A stretch of DNA of 64,000 nt. It comes from Amphritea atlantica (GTDB lineage Bacteria > Pseudomonadota > Gammaproteobacteria > Pseudomonadales > Balneatricaceae). The translations under genes and the position numbers were made by a program. Below, piece after piece: positions 47,937 to 57,421 of the stretch. The notes under the pieces were generated by a model. The model saw only the letters and a list, made by a program, of their open reading frames with translations. It ran no database searches and had not been told where the DNA came from. Location of the stretch: NCBI RefSeq assembly GCF_900111095.1, contig NZ_FOGB01000001.1:186001-250000 (forward strand), given 5' to 3'. The stretch's first letter is position 1. Each line of letters begins with the position of its first letter.

Positions 47937-48004
47937 AGCTACTACGCTTTACAAAGTAAATATAATTTTTAGTACAAAACATAAAGAATTTTGAGGTAGA
48001 GACG

Positions 48005-48535
48005 ATGGGTGTACATGCGCCAGAAATGCCAATTGAAGTAGATGATGAAACCGGAGTATGGACAACTGACGCGCTGCCGATGCTGTATGTTCCGCGCCAT
48101 TTCTTTGTCAATAACCACATGGGGATTGAAGAGGAGATTGGAGCAGAGCGTTATGCCGATATTCTCTACAAGGCAGGTTATAAATCTGCTCATTACTGGT
48201 GTGAAAAGGAAGCTGCTGAGCATGGGATCTCCGGGAAAGATGTCTGGGATCACTATATGAAGCGTCTGTCTCAGCGCGGCTGGGGTTTCTTCATTACTGA
48301 AGAGCTGGATATCGAAGCGGGCACTGCTAAGGTACGGCTGGAAAATTCAGCTTTTGTTTACCAGTACGGCAAAGTTAACCGCAAAGTTGATTACATGTTT
48401 ACCGGCTGGTTTGCGGGTGCCCTGGATCAGATAGCTGAGAGCCTTGGCTATTCGGTACGGACCAAAGCGGTCCAGACACAGTGTGCTGCAGAGGACGGCT
48501 GTGACGTCGGTTACTTTGAAGTAACTCCACTGTAA
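48005..48535 (+). CDS. DUF5943 / V4R-like small-molecule-binding protein
   Basis: 176 residues, matching the PA5397-type gene in the Pseudomonas dgc locus. The C-terminal half has V4R/XylR_N-like character (LENSAFVYQYGKVNRKVDYMFTGWFAGALDQIAESLG, then QCAAEDGCDVGYFEVTPL with paired cysteines). Function unknown; the V4R fold binds small hydrophobic or organic ligands, so a sensor or accessory role for demethylation is plausible. Confidence 0.8.
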   Translation: MGVHAPEMPIEVDDETGVWTTDALPMLYVPRHFFVNNHMGIEEEIGAERYADILYKAGYKSAHYWCEKEAAEHGISGKDVWDHYMKRLSQRGWGFFITEELDIEAGTAKVRLENSAFVYQYGKVNRKVDYMFTGWFAGALDQIAESLGYSVRTKAVQTQCAAEDGCDVGYFEVTPL

Positions 48536-48634
48536 AAAGTTAAATAATAAATTTAATACCGGCAGAGATGGTTGCTAAAAGGATAAGAGCTTTAAGCAGC
48601 CACTCCCACTTAAAATATATCGGGGTGAGATATC

Positions 48635-50698
48635 ATGTCCCAGTTTGATGTTCTGTTTGAGCCACTAAAGATTAACAATCTGACAATTCGTAACCGTGTT
48701 GTCAGTACCGCTCACGCCGAGGTGTATGCCACCGATGGCGGTATGACTACTGATCGCTATGTAAAATACTATGAGGAAAAAGCCAAGGGTGGCTGTGGCC
48801 TCTGTATTTGTGGTGGTTCCAGTGTAGTTTCCATCGACAGTCCACAAAGCTGGTGGAGTTCTGTAAATCTGTCCACCGACCGGATTATTCCACACTTCCA
48901 GAATCTGGCCGATGCGGTGCATAAGCACGGCGGCAAGATCATGATTCAGATCACCCATATGGGACGTCGCTCCCGCTGGGATGGTGAAAACTGGCCGAAC
49001 CTGATGTCTCCGTCCGGTATTCGTGAGCCTGTGCATCGTGCCACCTGTAAAGTGATTGAAGAGGAAGAGATCTGGCGCGTTATCGGTGATTTCGCTCAGG
49101 CTGCACGTCGGGCGAAAGAGGGTGGTCTGGACGGCGTTGAACTGTCTGCAGTACACCAACACCTGATTGATCAGTTCTGGTCTCCCCGGGTGAATAAGCG
49201 CACCGATAAGTGGGGCGGAACCTTCGAAAACCGTATGCGTTTCGGTATGGAAGTACTGAAAGCAGTCCGTGCTGAAGTAGGGCGTGACTTTGTTGTCGGT
49301 ATGCGGATTACCGGTGATGAGTTCCACCCGGACGGTTTGAATCATGACGATATGAAGCAGATCGCCGCTTACTATGATGCCACCGGCGAGCTGGATTTCT
49401 TCGGCGTAGTTGGTTCCGGTTGTGATACTCACAACACTCTGGCAAACGTTATCCCGAATATGAGTTATCCACCGGAGCCATTCCTGCATCTGGCGGCGGG
49501 TATTAAAGAGGTTGTTTCTGTTCCGGTTATTCATGCTCAGAACATCAAGGACCCGAATCAGGCTAAGCGTATTATTGAAGCCGGCTATGTCGATTTTGTC
49601 GGCATGACCCGGGCACATATTGCTGATCCGCATATTATTGCCAAAATTAAAAATGATCAGGTGGATCAGATCCGTCAGTGCGTTGGCGCGAACTACTGTA
49701 TCGATCGTCAGTATCAGGGTCTGGACGTGCTTTGTATCCAGAATGCCGCGACCTCCCGCGAGTATATGGGACTGCCGCATATTATCGAGAAAACCACCGG
49801 TCAGGTGCGTAAAGTCGTAGTTATTGGTGGTGGCCCTGGTGGTCTGGAAGCGGCACGTGTGGCAGCTGAACGCGGCCATAATGTTGTGCTGGTTGAAAAA
49901 GCTGACGAGCTGGGTGGTCAGATTACCCTGGCAGCGAAAGCGCCACAGCGTGATCAGATTGCTGGTATTACCCGTTGGCTGGTCATGGAGCTGGAGCGTC
50001 TGGGTGTTGATATTCGTCTGGGCACTGAAGCTAACGAGGAGTTAGTGCGCGAGCTGAAGCCTGATGTTTGTGTGATCGCTACCGGCGGACGTCCGTTTAT
50101 CGATCAGAACCCTGAATGGGGTGCTGAAGAGGGTCTGGTGGTTTCTAGCTGGGATATCCTCAGCGGTAAGGTTGAGCCGGGTAAAAACGTGCTGATCTAT
50201 GACACCATCTGTGAATTCTCAGGGTTATCAGCAGCGGATTATCTGGCAGCGAAAGGCTCGCTGGTTGAGATCGTCACCGACGATATCAAGCCCGGTGTGG
50301 GGATCGGCGGCACAACCTTCCCAACCTATTACCGCTCTCTGTATGAGAAAGAGGTGATTATGACCTCTGACTTCCTGCTGGAAAAAGTCTATCGCGAAGG
50401 TGACAGTCTGGTAGCAGTGCTGGAAAACGAGTACACCGGTCAGCGTGAAGAGCGGGTAGTGGATCAGGTGGTTGTTGAAAACGGCACCCGTCCTAATGAG
50501 GAGCTGTATTACGCACTGAAAGCTGAGTCACGTAACAACGGTCAGATCGACAACGAGGCGTTGTTTGATATCAAACCGCAGCCAGTCCTGAGTGAGTCTG
50601 GTGATGGCATGATTCTGTGGCGTCTGGGTGACTGTGTATCTCAGCGTAATGTACATGCGGCTATGTACGACGCGTTGCGTCTCTGCAAGGACCTGTAA
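48635..50698 (+). CDS. dgcA: dimethylglycine demethylase subunit A
   Basis: 687-residue flavoprotein of the trimethylamine dehydrogenase/old yellow enzyme group that removes a methyl group from dimethylglycine. N-terminal TIM barrel (FDVLFEPLKINNLTIRNRVVSTAHAEVYA; HQHLIDQFWSPRVNKRTDKWGG), then an iron-sulfur region with C349, C355 and C367, and a C-terminal FAD/NAD domain (VVVIGGGPGGLEAARVAAERGH). Position 352, a cluster Cys in TMADH, is Ala here. The likely electron partner is DgcB plus the ETF pair encoded downstream. Confidence 0.93.
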   Translation: MSQFDVLFEPLKINNLTIRNRVVSTAHAEVYATDGGMTTDRYVKYYEEKAKGGCGLCICGGSSVVSIDSPQSWWSSVNLSTDRIIPHFQNLADAVHKHGGKIMIQITHMGRRSRWDGENWPNLMSPSGIREPVHRATCKVIEEEEIWRVIGDFAQAARRAKEGGLDGVELSAVHQHLIDQFWSPRVNKRTDKWGGTFENRMRFGMEVLKAVRAEVGRDFVVGMRITGDEFHPDGLNHDDMKQIAAYYDATGELDFFGVVGSGCDTHNTLANVIPNMSYPPEPFLHLAAGIKEVVSVPVIHAQNIKDPNQAKRIIEAGYVDFVGMTRAHIADPHIIAKIKNDQVDQIRQCVGANYCIDRQYQGLDVLCIQNAATSREYMGLPHIIEKTTGQVRKVVVIGGGPGGLEAARVAAERGHNVVLVEKADELGGQITLAAKAPQRDQIAGITRWLVMELERLGVDIRLGTEANEELVRELKPDVCVIATGGRPFIDQNPEWGAEEGLVVSSWDILSGKVEPGKNVLIYDTICEFSGLSAADYLAAKGSLVEIVTDDIKPGVGIGGTTFPTYYRSLYEKEVIMTSDFLLEKVYREGDSLVAVLENEYTGQREERVVDQVVVENGTRPNEELYYALKAESRNNGQIDNEALFDIKPQPVLSESGDGMILWRLGDCVSQRNVHAAMYDALRLCKDL

Positions 50699-50909
50699 CG
50701 CGACTGCGCTTGGCAGGGGAGTGTAAATGTTGCCGGGGAGTATCGCTGTTTCGCTCCTCCGGCAGCAGTTACGGGCGCTCTTCGGGCTAATCGAGGCGTA
50801 TTGTTTTCGCCTGGCCCTGGCTGCTCCCTGCATGCGCTTATAACGTGTTTGGTCAGTGCAACACCTGAGAAATATTAAGCACGGTGATACCGGGCTGGTA
50901 AGAATAACA

Positions 50910-50941
50910 GGGCTGACGTAACAGCCCGATAGCTGTTTTTT
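50910..50941 (+). promoter_or_regulatory. overlapping hairpins ahead of dgcB, possible attenuator
   Basis: GGGCTG (50910-50915) pairs with CAGCCC (50922-50927). AACAGC (50920-50925) can instead pair with GCTGTT (50932-50937), which runs into TTTT, a short intrinsic-terminator shape. The two share CAGC and exclude each other. Located 14-45 bases before the dgcB start. Short stems keep the confidence low. Confidence 0.3.
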
Positions 50942-50954
50942 GTTGGGGTACCCT

Positions 50955-52919
50955 ATGAGTTTTGAGTGGTTACATCCTTTACTGATTGCGACAGCGTTGG
51001 TGCTGGCGGTGATCGGTGCTGTGCGCCGGGTGAATCTGTGGCGTGCCGGTAAACCGGATCGGATCAATCTGATCGCGGGTCTCATGGCGATGCCCGGACG
51101 TTATCTGCATGACCTGCATGATATCGTCGAGCGCGACAAATATATGTCCAAAACCCACGCTGCGACTGGCGGTGGTTTTGTGCTCTCCGCATTATTAATC
51201 ATCCTGGTTCATCTGCTGGGCTTCGACAACCAGATTCTGGCCTGGGCGCTGCTGGCAGCACTGGCTCTGATGTTTGTCGGCGCGCTGTTTGTATTTAAGC
51301 GTCGCCTACATCCCCCCAGCCGGATCTCAAAAGGTCCGTGGATGCGTTTGCCCAAAAGTTTGCTGGCGTTTGCTGGCGCATTCTTTGTGCTGACACTGCC
51401 GGCTGCCGGTGTACTGCCTGACGGTAGTGGCGGCGTGCTGTTGACCGTGATACTGACTGCGCTGATTATCTGGGGTATGGGTGAGCTGTTCTTCGGGATG
51501 ACCTGGGGTGGTCCGATGAAGCACGCCTTTGCTGGCGCGCTGCATCTGGCGTTCCATCGCCGTCAGGAGCGCTTTGGTGGCGGTCGTTCGACCGGCCTGA
51601 AGCCGGTTGATCTGACTCTGGCTAAAGAGATTGGTGGTGTGCTGGGCGTGGCGAAGCCAACCGACTTTAAATGGAACCAGCTGCTGGGATTTGATGCCTG
51701 CGTTCAGTGTGGTAAGTGTGAAGCGATGTGCCCTGCATTTGCGGCCGGTCAGCCTCTGAATCCAAAGAAACTGATTCAGGATATGGTGGTGGGTCTTGCC
51801 GGCGGAACGGATGCTAACTATGCCGGTAGCCCTTACCCGGGTAAAGAGGTCGGTAATGCCAAGGGCGGTCCTGATCATATTATTACCGATGGCCTGATCG
51901 ATCCTGAAACCCTCTGGTCCTGTACCACCTGTCGTGCCTGCGTCGAAGAGTGTCCGATGATGATCGAGCATGTGGACGCCATCGTCGATATGCGCCGCTA
52001 CCTGACTATGGAAAGAGGTAAAACGCCTAACAAGGGTGCAGAGGTACTGGATAACATTATCGCCACCGATAATCCTAACGGTTATGCGCCGGCCAGTCGT
52101 ACTAACTGGGCTGCGGATCAGAACCTGCCGTTGATGCGCGATGTGAAACAAGCCGAGGTATTGTTCTGGGTTTCTGATGGTGCGTTTGATATGCGTAGCC
52201 AGCGCATCCTGCGCGCTTTCGTCAAACTGCTGAAAGCGGCTAATGTTGACTTTGCGGTATTGGGTGATGAAGAGCTGGACAGTGGTGATGTTGCCCGTCG
52301 TCTGGGTGATGATGCCACTTTCCAGAGTCTGGCGAAGCGTAATCTTGAGGTATTGTCACAGTATACATTCAGTAAGATCGTTACCACCGATCCCCATGCG
52401 TATCACTGTCTGCGAAATGAATACAGTGACTTTGGTTCAGATGCCCTGGATGGAGTGGAGGTGCTGCACCATACAACCTTCCTGAATCAGCTGGTTCAAC
52501 TGGGCCGTCTGAAACTGAATAACTTTAGTGGCGCAAAAGTAACCTATCACGACCCGTGCTACCTGGGACGTTATAATGGTGAATATGAAGCGCCCCGTGA
52601 GCTGTTGCGCTCCATGGGTATCGAGATCGCTGAGATGGAACGTTCCGGCTTCCGTTCCCGCTGCTGCGGTGGCGGAGGGGGGGCTCCGATTACCGATATT
52701 CCGGGCGAACGCCGTATCGCGGATATGCGGATGGAAGATGCCAGCAGCACCGGTGCTGAGCTGGTAGCTGTTGGCTGCCAGCAGTGTACTGCGATGCTCG
52801 AGGGTGTTGTTGAGCCCCGCCCTGAGGTGAAAGATATTGCCGAGATTCTGATGGATCAGCTTGTCGATCCATCGGCTGAAAATTCACGTCAGGATCGACT
52901 GGCTGAGGAGGTGCACTGA
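50955..52919 (+). CDS. dgcB: dimethylglycine demethylase subunit B, membrane iron-sulfur protein
   Basis: 654 residues. The N terminus has about five membrane segments (WLHPLLIATALVLAVIGAV; GGFVLSALLIILVHLLGF; ILAWALLAALALMFVGALFVF; LLAFAGAFFVLTLPAAGVL), followed by two 4Fe-4S motifs (CVQCGKCEAMCPAF; CTTCRACVEECPM) and two CCG domains (DPCYLGR ... RCCGGGG; GCQQC). It is related to heterodisulfide-reductase-like electron carriers and probably passes electrons to quinone. The ATG at 50955 is preferred over TTG at 50940. Its stop shares a base with the etfA start. Confidence 0.93.
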   Translation: MSFEWLHPLLIATALVLAVIGAVRRVNLWRAGKPDRINLIAGLMAMPGRYLHDLHDIVERDKYMSKTHAATGGGFVLSALLIILVHLLGFDNQILAWALLAALALMFVGALFVFKRRLHPPSRISKGPWMRLPKSLLAFAGAFFVLTLPAAGVLPDGSGGVLLTVILTALIIWGMGELFFGMTWGGPMKHAFAGALHLAFHRRQERFGGGRSTGLKPVDLTLAKEIGGVLGVAKPTDFKWNQLLGFDACVQCGKCEAMCPAFAAGQPLNPKKLIQDMVVGLAGGTDANYAGSPYPGKEVGNAKGGPDHIITDGLIDPETLWSCTTCRACVEECPMMIEHVDAIVDMRRYLTMERGKTPNKGAEVLDNIIATDNPNGYAPASRTNWAADQNLPLMRDVKQAEVLFWVSDGAFDMRSQRILRAFVKLLKAANVDFAVLGDEELDSGDVARRLGDDATFQSLAKRNLEVLSQYTFSKIVTTDPHAYHCLRNEYSDFGSDALDGVEVLHHTTFLNQLVQLGRLKLNNFSGAKVTYHDPCYLGRYNGEYEAPRELLRSMGIEIAEMERSGFRSRCCGGGGGAPITDIPGERRIADMRMEDASSTGAELVAVGCQQCTAMLEGVVEPRPEVKDIAEILMDQLVDPSAENSRQDRLAEEVH

Positions 52920-54184
52920 TGAGCGCTCATAATTCACAGGATCTGTTGCGCCGGGATCCCCGTGCTGAGTGGATCGCCCGTAACCGTTTACACCCTCTGC
53001 ATGGCTCTGTTGTCAGTGCTGATATGGGTGAGGTGCGCGGGCCGACAGGGTTGCTGCGTAAAAACCCCCATAAGGTTGGCTTTATTGGTCCCAATGGTAT
53101 TAAGCGTATCGATCGCTTAAAAGGCAATGCAGCGGGTGCCGGAAAAGGCCGCCGCAGCAGTGCTGCACAGGATATTCAGCTGCCGTTGCACCAGGTGGAA
53201 AACCCCGACTTCTATGTTGTGGTGGTACCGGATATGGTGGGTGGTCGTCTGACCGCTCACGATAAAGATGTCATTGGTCAGGCGCATAAACTGATTACCG
53301 GAGCTGAAGGTAACGGCGCGGTGCTGGCCGTTTGCTTTGGTCAGAGTAAAGAGGAACATTTTGACACGGCCGGTGTTGACCGCCTGTTGCTGCTGGAGGA
53401 TGAGTGCTATGAAGGCTACCGTCCCGAACAGCGGTTGGCAGCGCTGGTGCAGGTCGAGTCTGCTTATAAGCCACAATTCTGGTTATTTCCCGACAGTGTC
53501 AATGGTGGTTCTGATCTGGGCTCCCGTCTGGCAGCGCGTATTGGCGAGCGTCCGGCGGTACAAGCCTGGCTGGTCGATAGTGACTCCACAGTTTGTCGGG
53601 GTGCGGGAGGGACTACGGATATCACCCGCAGTACACCGCGTCTGTTGATGCTGGCAGAGGAGTGTGCCGATCCGATCGATGAAACCCGTCACGAAGCACT
53701 ACCGGTGGAACTGGATTCGGTGCCTGCTGTAATTGCTCAGCTGCAGGATCGGGGACAGGTAGCCGTTGATCCGAATGCGATCTCGCTGGCTGAGGCAGAG
53801 TTTATTCTCTCTGCGGGTAACGGTATCCATAACTGGGATCAGTTCCACTCAGCGGCTGCTGTGCTGGGTGCCACCGAGGGTGCCAGCCGGGTCGCGGTGG
53901 ATGATGGCTTTATGCCGCGCTTCCGTCAGGTTGGTGCCACGGGTACCTGGGTGACTGCCCGGGTTTATCTGGCGGTGGGGATCTCCGGTGCGATTCAGCA
54001 TATGCAGGGGATTGGGCAGTGTGACAAGGTGATCGCGATCAATACTGATGCGGGCTGCGATATGGTTAAGCGTGCCGCGCTCAGTGTGATTGGTGATAGT
54101 GAAGCAATACTGGGTGAACTGATAAAGCTGGCAGAAGATTTCCGTGCCCAGCAATCTGCCGGAGGTGATCGCGATGCAGCCTAA
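52919..54184 (+). CDS. etfA: electron transfer flavoprotein alpha-type subunit of the dgc system
   Basis: 421 residues, the longer EtfA version encoded beside dgcB in Pseudomonas (PA5400 type). An extra N-terminal part of about 100 residues (basic RKNPHKVGFIGPNGIKRIDR) precedes the ETF alpha fold. The FAD-binding C terminus is clear (RFRQVGATGTWVTARVYLAVGISGAIQHMQGIGQCDKVIAINTD). Start codon overlaps the dgcB stop by one base. Confidence 0.9.
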   Translation: MSAHNSQDLLRRDPRAEWIARNRLHPLHGSVVSADMGEVRGPTGLLRKNPHKVGFIGPNGIKRIDRLKGNAAGAGKGRRSSAAQDIQLPLHQVENPDFYVVVVPDMVGGRLTAHDKDVIGQAHKLITGAEGNGAVLAVCFGQSKEEHFDTAGVDRLLLLEDECYEGYRPEQRLAALVQVESAYKPQFWLFPDSVNGGSDLGSRLAARIGERPAVQAWLVDSDSTVCRGAGGTTDITRSTPRLLMLAEECADPIDETRHEALPVELDSVPAVIAQLQDRGQVAVDPNAISLAEAEFILSAGNGIHNWDQFHSAAAVLGATEGASRVAVDDGFMPRFRQVGATGTWVTARVYLAVGISGAIQHMQGIGQCDKVIAINTDAGCDMVKRAALSVIGDSEAILGELIKLAEDFRAQQSAGGDRDAA

Positions 54185-54992
54185 TCAATTCAACGTCGAT
54201 GCGGCGAATAAACTGAAAATAGTATCGCTGGTGTCGGTGGGGAAACATCCTCAGTCTGGCCGTATGCGTCGGGCAGATCAGGACAGTCGCGCTGTCGAGC
54301 TGGGCCTTAAACTGACCGGTGATAACCACTCAGGCGAAAGTCTGGTGGTACTGCACGCAGGTGATCCCGGCGAGCCGAACCTGAGAAGCTATGCGGGGAT
54401 GGGGCTAAAATCGGTACGGGTATTACAGCTTGATCCGGCCGCCGATGCCATTTTGCCGCTAGGGCAGCATCTGCAACAGTGCGGTGCCGATATTGTACTG
54501 ACCGGTGTACGCGCCGAGAGTGGTGAGTCCTCCGGAATGGTACCCTATCAACTGGCGGAAAAACTCGGCTGGCCGATAGTGCCACGGGTGGCGGATATCG
54601 TTTCTGTGAAAGGTGGTGTGGCTGAGGTATTACAGGCATTGCCACGGGGTCAGAGACGTTCTGTAATGGTCAAGCTACCCTTCATCGCCAGTGTTGATTC
54701 TGCTGCCCCTGAGGCCAGGCAGAGCGCCTTCGGCCCCGCCAGTCGCGCACTGATGGATATCGAAGTGGTCAGCGCTTCCGTTGATGACGTACGTCAGGCC
54801 TGGGAAGAGGCGGCGGCCCGTAAACGGCCTAAGCGTCTGAAAGTTGTCAAAGCTAAAACGGCTGCAGAGCGCTTTAAGGCGGCGACTGCAAAATCCCAGG
54901 GTGATGGTGGTAAAGTGATGAAGAATGAGTCTGCAGCTGAGCAGGCGCAGGCGATCTTTGATCTGCTCAAAGAGGAGGGGGTTCTTCGCTAA
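54174..54992 (+). CDS. etfB: electron transfer flavoprotein beta-type subunit of the dgc system
   Basis: 272 residues, partner of the preceding EtfA-like protein (PA5401 type). The ATG at 54174 has GGAGGTG upstream and overlaps etfA by 11 bases. ETF beta features: LVSVGKHPQSGRMRRADQDSRAVELGLKL, ADIVLTGVRAESGESSGMVPYQLAEKLGWP and RRSVMVKLPFIASVD. Ends before a strong terminator at 55211-55250. Confidence 0.9.
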   Translation: MQPNQFNVDAANKLKIVSLVSVGKHPQSGRMRRADQDSRAVELGLKLTGDNHSGESLVVLHAGDPGEPNLRSYAGMGLKSVRVLQLDPAADAILPLGQHLQQCGADIVLTGVRAESGESSGMVPYQLAEKLGWPIVPRVADIVSVKGGVAEVLQALPRGQRRSVMVKLPFIASVDSAAPEARQSAFGPASRALMDIEVVSASVDDVRQAWEEAAARKRPKRLKVVKAKTAAERFKAATAKSQGDGGKVMKNESAAEQAQAIFDLLKEEGVLR

Positions 54993-55712
54993 GGTTTGGC
55001 GGATCGGGTCAGAATCCTGTTTTATTTAAAATAGCGACAGTTGGTAATAATGCTATGAATTGTCGTTAATTGTAAATAAAGTGCCGTTTACTGTGGGTAT
55101 CATGTGATTTTTGTTCTGTACTATTGATCCTGCTTCTTGCACTTAGTTTCTATCAGAAACAGCCTGACCCGAAAACTGAATCTCTAATCCGATTCACCAG
55201 GCAATTGTTGACCACTCCGAAGGTTCACGGCTTCGGAGTGGTTTTTTTTTGCCCTGGTCCGATTTGGGTCCGTTAGCGGTTTGCCCTCTGTTTTGTTAGA
55301 CTAACTCCGATGTTGCTGCAGATAGGATTTAATCTGGCATGGAGTCTGGGACTCCGGGCTTTTAATGTTTGTTTCATGCCGGATTATATATGTCCTAAAC
55401 CAGCCATTATGGTCTGCCTTTTATATCTGCTTTGTTGTTTTTCTCCTCTTTTCTGCGTTAAAAGCTATCTGTCGAGAACGGTCATTTTGTGATTCTTTGT
55501 GTCGTTATAAGTCAGCTGTTGACTAGCCTTTGGTCGTAGAATCGAAGCGACCTGTTTAATAATTAACCGGAAGTCGTTGCTGGCTACAGCAGTTAAGAGT
55601 TGATGCAGGAACTGTCAGAAAAGTTGCAGATCATATCGCCATAGGCTCTGGCGATTCTTGGGGGTCTGCGTGCAGGCTTGATAGATATATAAAAAGAAAC
55701 TGGAGTAGTTCT
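54993..55712. other. intergenic region between etfB and the BCCT gene
   Basis: 720 bases. It holds the terminator at 55211-55250 and, beyond it, an AT-rich leader for the transporter. A TCGCCA/TGGCGA hairpin lies about 70 bases before the start. A 60-codon frame at 55310-55492 has no ribosome binding site or recognisable similarity and is not listed as a gene. Confidence 0.5.
55211..55250 (+). terminator. strong intrinsic terminator after etfB
   Basis: Perfect 12-bp stem ACCACTCCGAAG / CTTCGGAGTGGT with an 8-base loop and nine or more Ts. It ends the dipeptidase-dgc-etf transcript. Confidence 0.92.
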
Positions 55713-57287
55713 ATGAATGAAGAAGTTCACTTCCGCCCTAAGTCTGAGGAATATACCTCGGACTATAAAGCTGGGCAGGATAATATTCAGGTGTTGGGGA
55801 TGGATATCCATAACCCTGTTTTTACCACCAGTGCAGTGGCCATTCTGGCTTTTATCACACTGACTCTGATCTTCCCGGCAGACGCAAAAGCGATACTTGA
55901 GGGCGCGCGAACCTGGTCGATTGAAACTTTCGACTGGCTGTTTATGATTGGCGGCAACGTTTTTGTGTTGTTCTGTCTGCTGATGATTGTTCTGCCGGTG
56001 GGTAAGGTTCGCCTGGGTGGAGCTGCAGCCAAACCGGAGTTTAGCCGCATGTCGTGGTTCTCAATGCTGTTTGCTGCGGGTATGGGTATTGGTCTGATGT
56101 TCTGGAGTGTGGCAGAGCCGGTGGCTTATTACACCGACTGGTGGGGAACACCTCTGAACGCGGAAGCCAAAACCCCTGCCGGTGAAGCTGCAGCGATGGG
56201 CGCCACCATGTTTCACTGGGGACTACACCCATGGGCCATTTATGGTGTCGTAGCGCTGGCGCTGGGATTCTTTACTTACAATAAAGGTCTGCCACTGACA
56301 ATTCGTTCTGCTTTTTATCCACTACTGGGTGAGCGGGTATGGGGCCCAATCGGTCATGTTATTGATATTGTTGCAGTGTTGGCAACTATCTTCGGTCTGG
56401 CAACGTCCCTCGGTTTGGGGGCTTCTCAGGCTTCAGCAGGGCTGAACTTCCTGTTCGGTGTGGATAATACGATCTCTACCCAGATTGCGGTTATTGTCGT
56501 CGTGACATCAATCGCGATTTTCTCCGTTGTCCGCGGACTTGATGGTGGTGTAAAGATACTCAGTAATATCAATATGGGGCTTGCTGCACTGCTGCTTCTG
56601 TTTGTGATCGTTGCTGGTTCGCTGTCAGGCTTTTTCAGTAACCTGTGGCTGACCGTCAGCAGTTATACAACTGAAATTCTGCCGCTGAGTAACTGGATTG
56701 GCCGTGAAGATGAGAAATTCTACAGCGGCTGGACAGTGTTCTACTGGGCCTGGTGGGTATCCTGGTCTCCTTTTGTCGGTATGTTTATTGCGCGGGTGTC
56801 AAAAGGTCGCACAGTGCGTGAGTTTATGATCGCAGTCCTGCTGATTCCTACAGTGGTTTCAGCGGTCTGGATGGCGGCATTTGGTGCTCAGGCGCTGGAT
56901 CAGGTTCAGAGTGGTACAGGTGCACTGGCAAATGGTCTGGGTGATGTGTCGCTGGCGATGTTCCAGATGCTGGAAAACTTACCAATGGCTCAGATTACTT
57001 CCGCTCTGGCAATTCTTCTGGTGCTGGTTTTCTTTGTCACTTCATCCGATTCCGGTTCGCTGGTAATTGATTCAATTACCGCAGGTGGTAAGGTTGATGC
57101 ACCGGTGCCACAGCGTATCTTCTGGGCGGTATTGGAAGGGCTGATTGCGGGTGTTCTGCTGTATGGTGGTGGATCCGAAGCACTTAAAGCATTACAGGCT
57201 GGCGCGATAACCACCGGCTTGCCATTTACTGTTATCCTGTTGTTGATGTGTATCAGTATCTACAAGGGATTGAAGACAGAGGTATAA
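55713..57287 (+). CDS. BCCT family transporter, glycine betaine type
   Basis: 524 residues with about 12 membrane segments. The glycine motif GMGIG at 123-127 matches sodium-coupled betaine carriers such as BetP; choline-specific members tend to have Asp at the last position. The TM4 WAIY region (HWGLHPWAIY) and TM8 FYWAWWVSWSPFVGMFIARVSKGRTVREF are present. It has a short C-terminal tail, so osmosensing of the BetP kind is unlikely. Probably brings in glycine betaine (or dimethylglycine) as a carbon source. Single gene between terminators at 55211 and 57314. Confidence 0.9.
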   Translation: MNEEVHFRPKSEEYTSDYKAGQDNIQVLGMDIHNPVFTTSAVAILAFITLTLIFPADAKAILEGARTWSIETFDWLFMIGGNVFVLFCLLMIVLPVGKVRLGGAAAKPEFSRMSWFSMLFAAGMGIGLMFWSVAEPVAYYTDWWGTPLNAEAKTPAGEAAAMGATMFHWGLHPWAIYGVVALALGFFTYNKGLPLTIRSAFYPLLGERVWGPIGHVIDIVAVLATIFGLATSLGLGASQASAGLNFLFGVDNTISTQIAVIVVVTSIAIFSVVRGLDGGVKILSNINMGLAALLLLFVIVAGSLSGFFSNLWLTVSSYTTEILPLSNWIGREDEKFYSGWTVFYWAWWVSWSPFVGMFIARVSKGRTVREFMIAVLLIPTVVSAVWMAAFGAQALDQVQSGTGALANGLGDVSLAMFQMLENLPMAQITSALAILLVLVFFVTSSDSGSLVIDSITAGGKVDAPVPQRIFWAVLEGLIAGVLLYGGGSEALKALQAGAITTGLPFTVILLLMCISIYKGLKTEV

Positions 57288-57313
57288 GCCAGTCTGAGAT
57301 TCATCGTTTAGGA

Positions 57314-57342
57314 AAAAGCTGGCCTGGTGCCAGCTTTTTTTG
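57314..57342 (+). terminator. intrinsic terminator after the BCCT gene
   Basis: AAAAGCTGGC / GCCAGCTTTT stem with a 5-base loop CTGGT and a T-run. Confidence 0.9.
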
Positions 57343-57421
57343 TTTAATTCAGACTGTTTAGCTTTCTCTGTTTAAATGCGGCGTAAGTGTGATTCAGGAA
57401 AAATAGTGCGAGAACGTCAAT

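Noticed and set aside
48665-49879. Minus-strand open frame of 404 codons inside dgcA
   Set aside because: Antisense shadow of dgcA; no recognisable domain and no ribosome binding site context.
55310-55492. 60-codon hydrophobic frame between etfB and the BCCT gene
   Set aside because: No ribosome binding site, no similarity, Cys/Phe/Leu-rich sequence of the sort that AT-rich intergenic DNA gives by chance.
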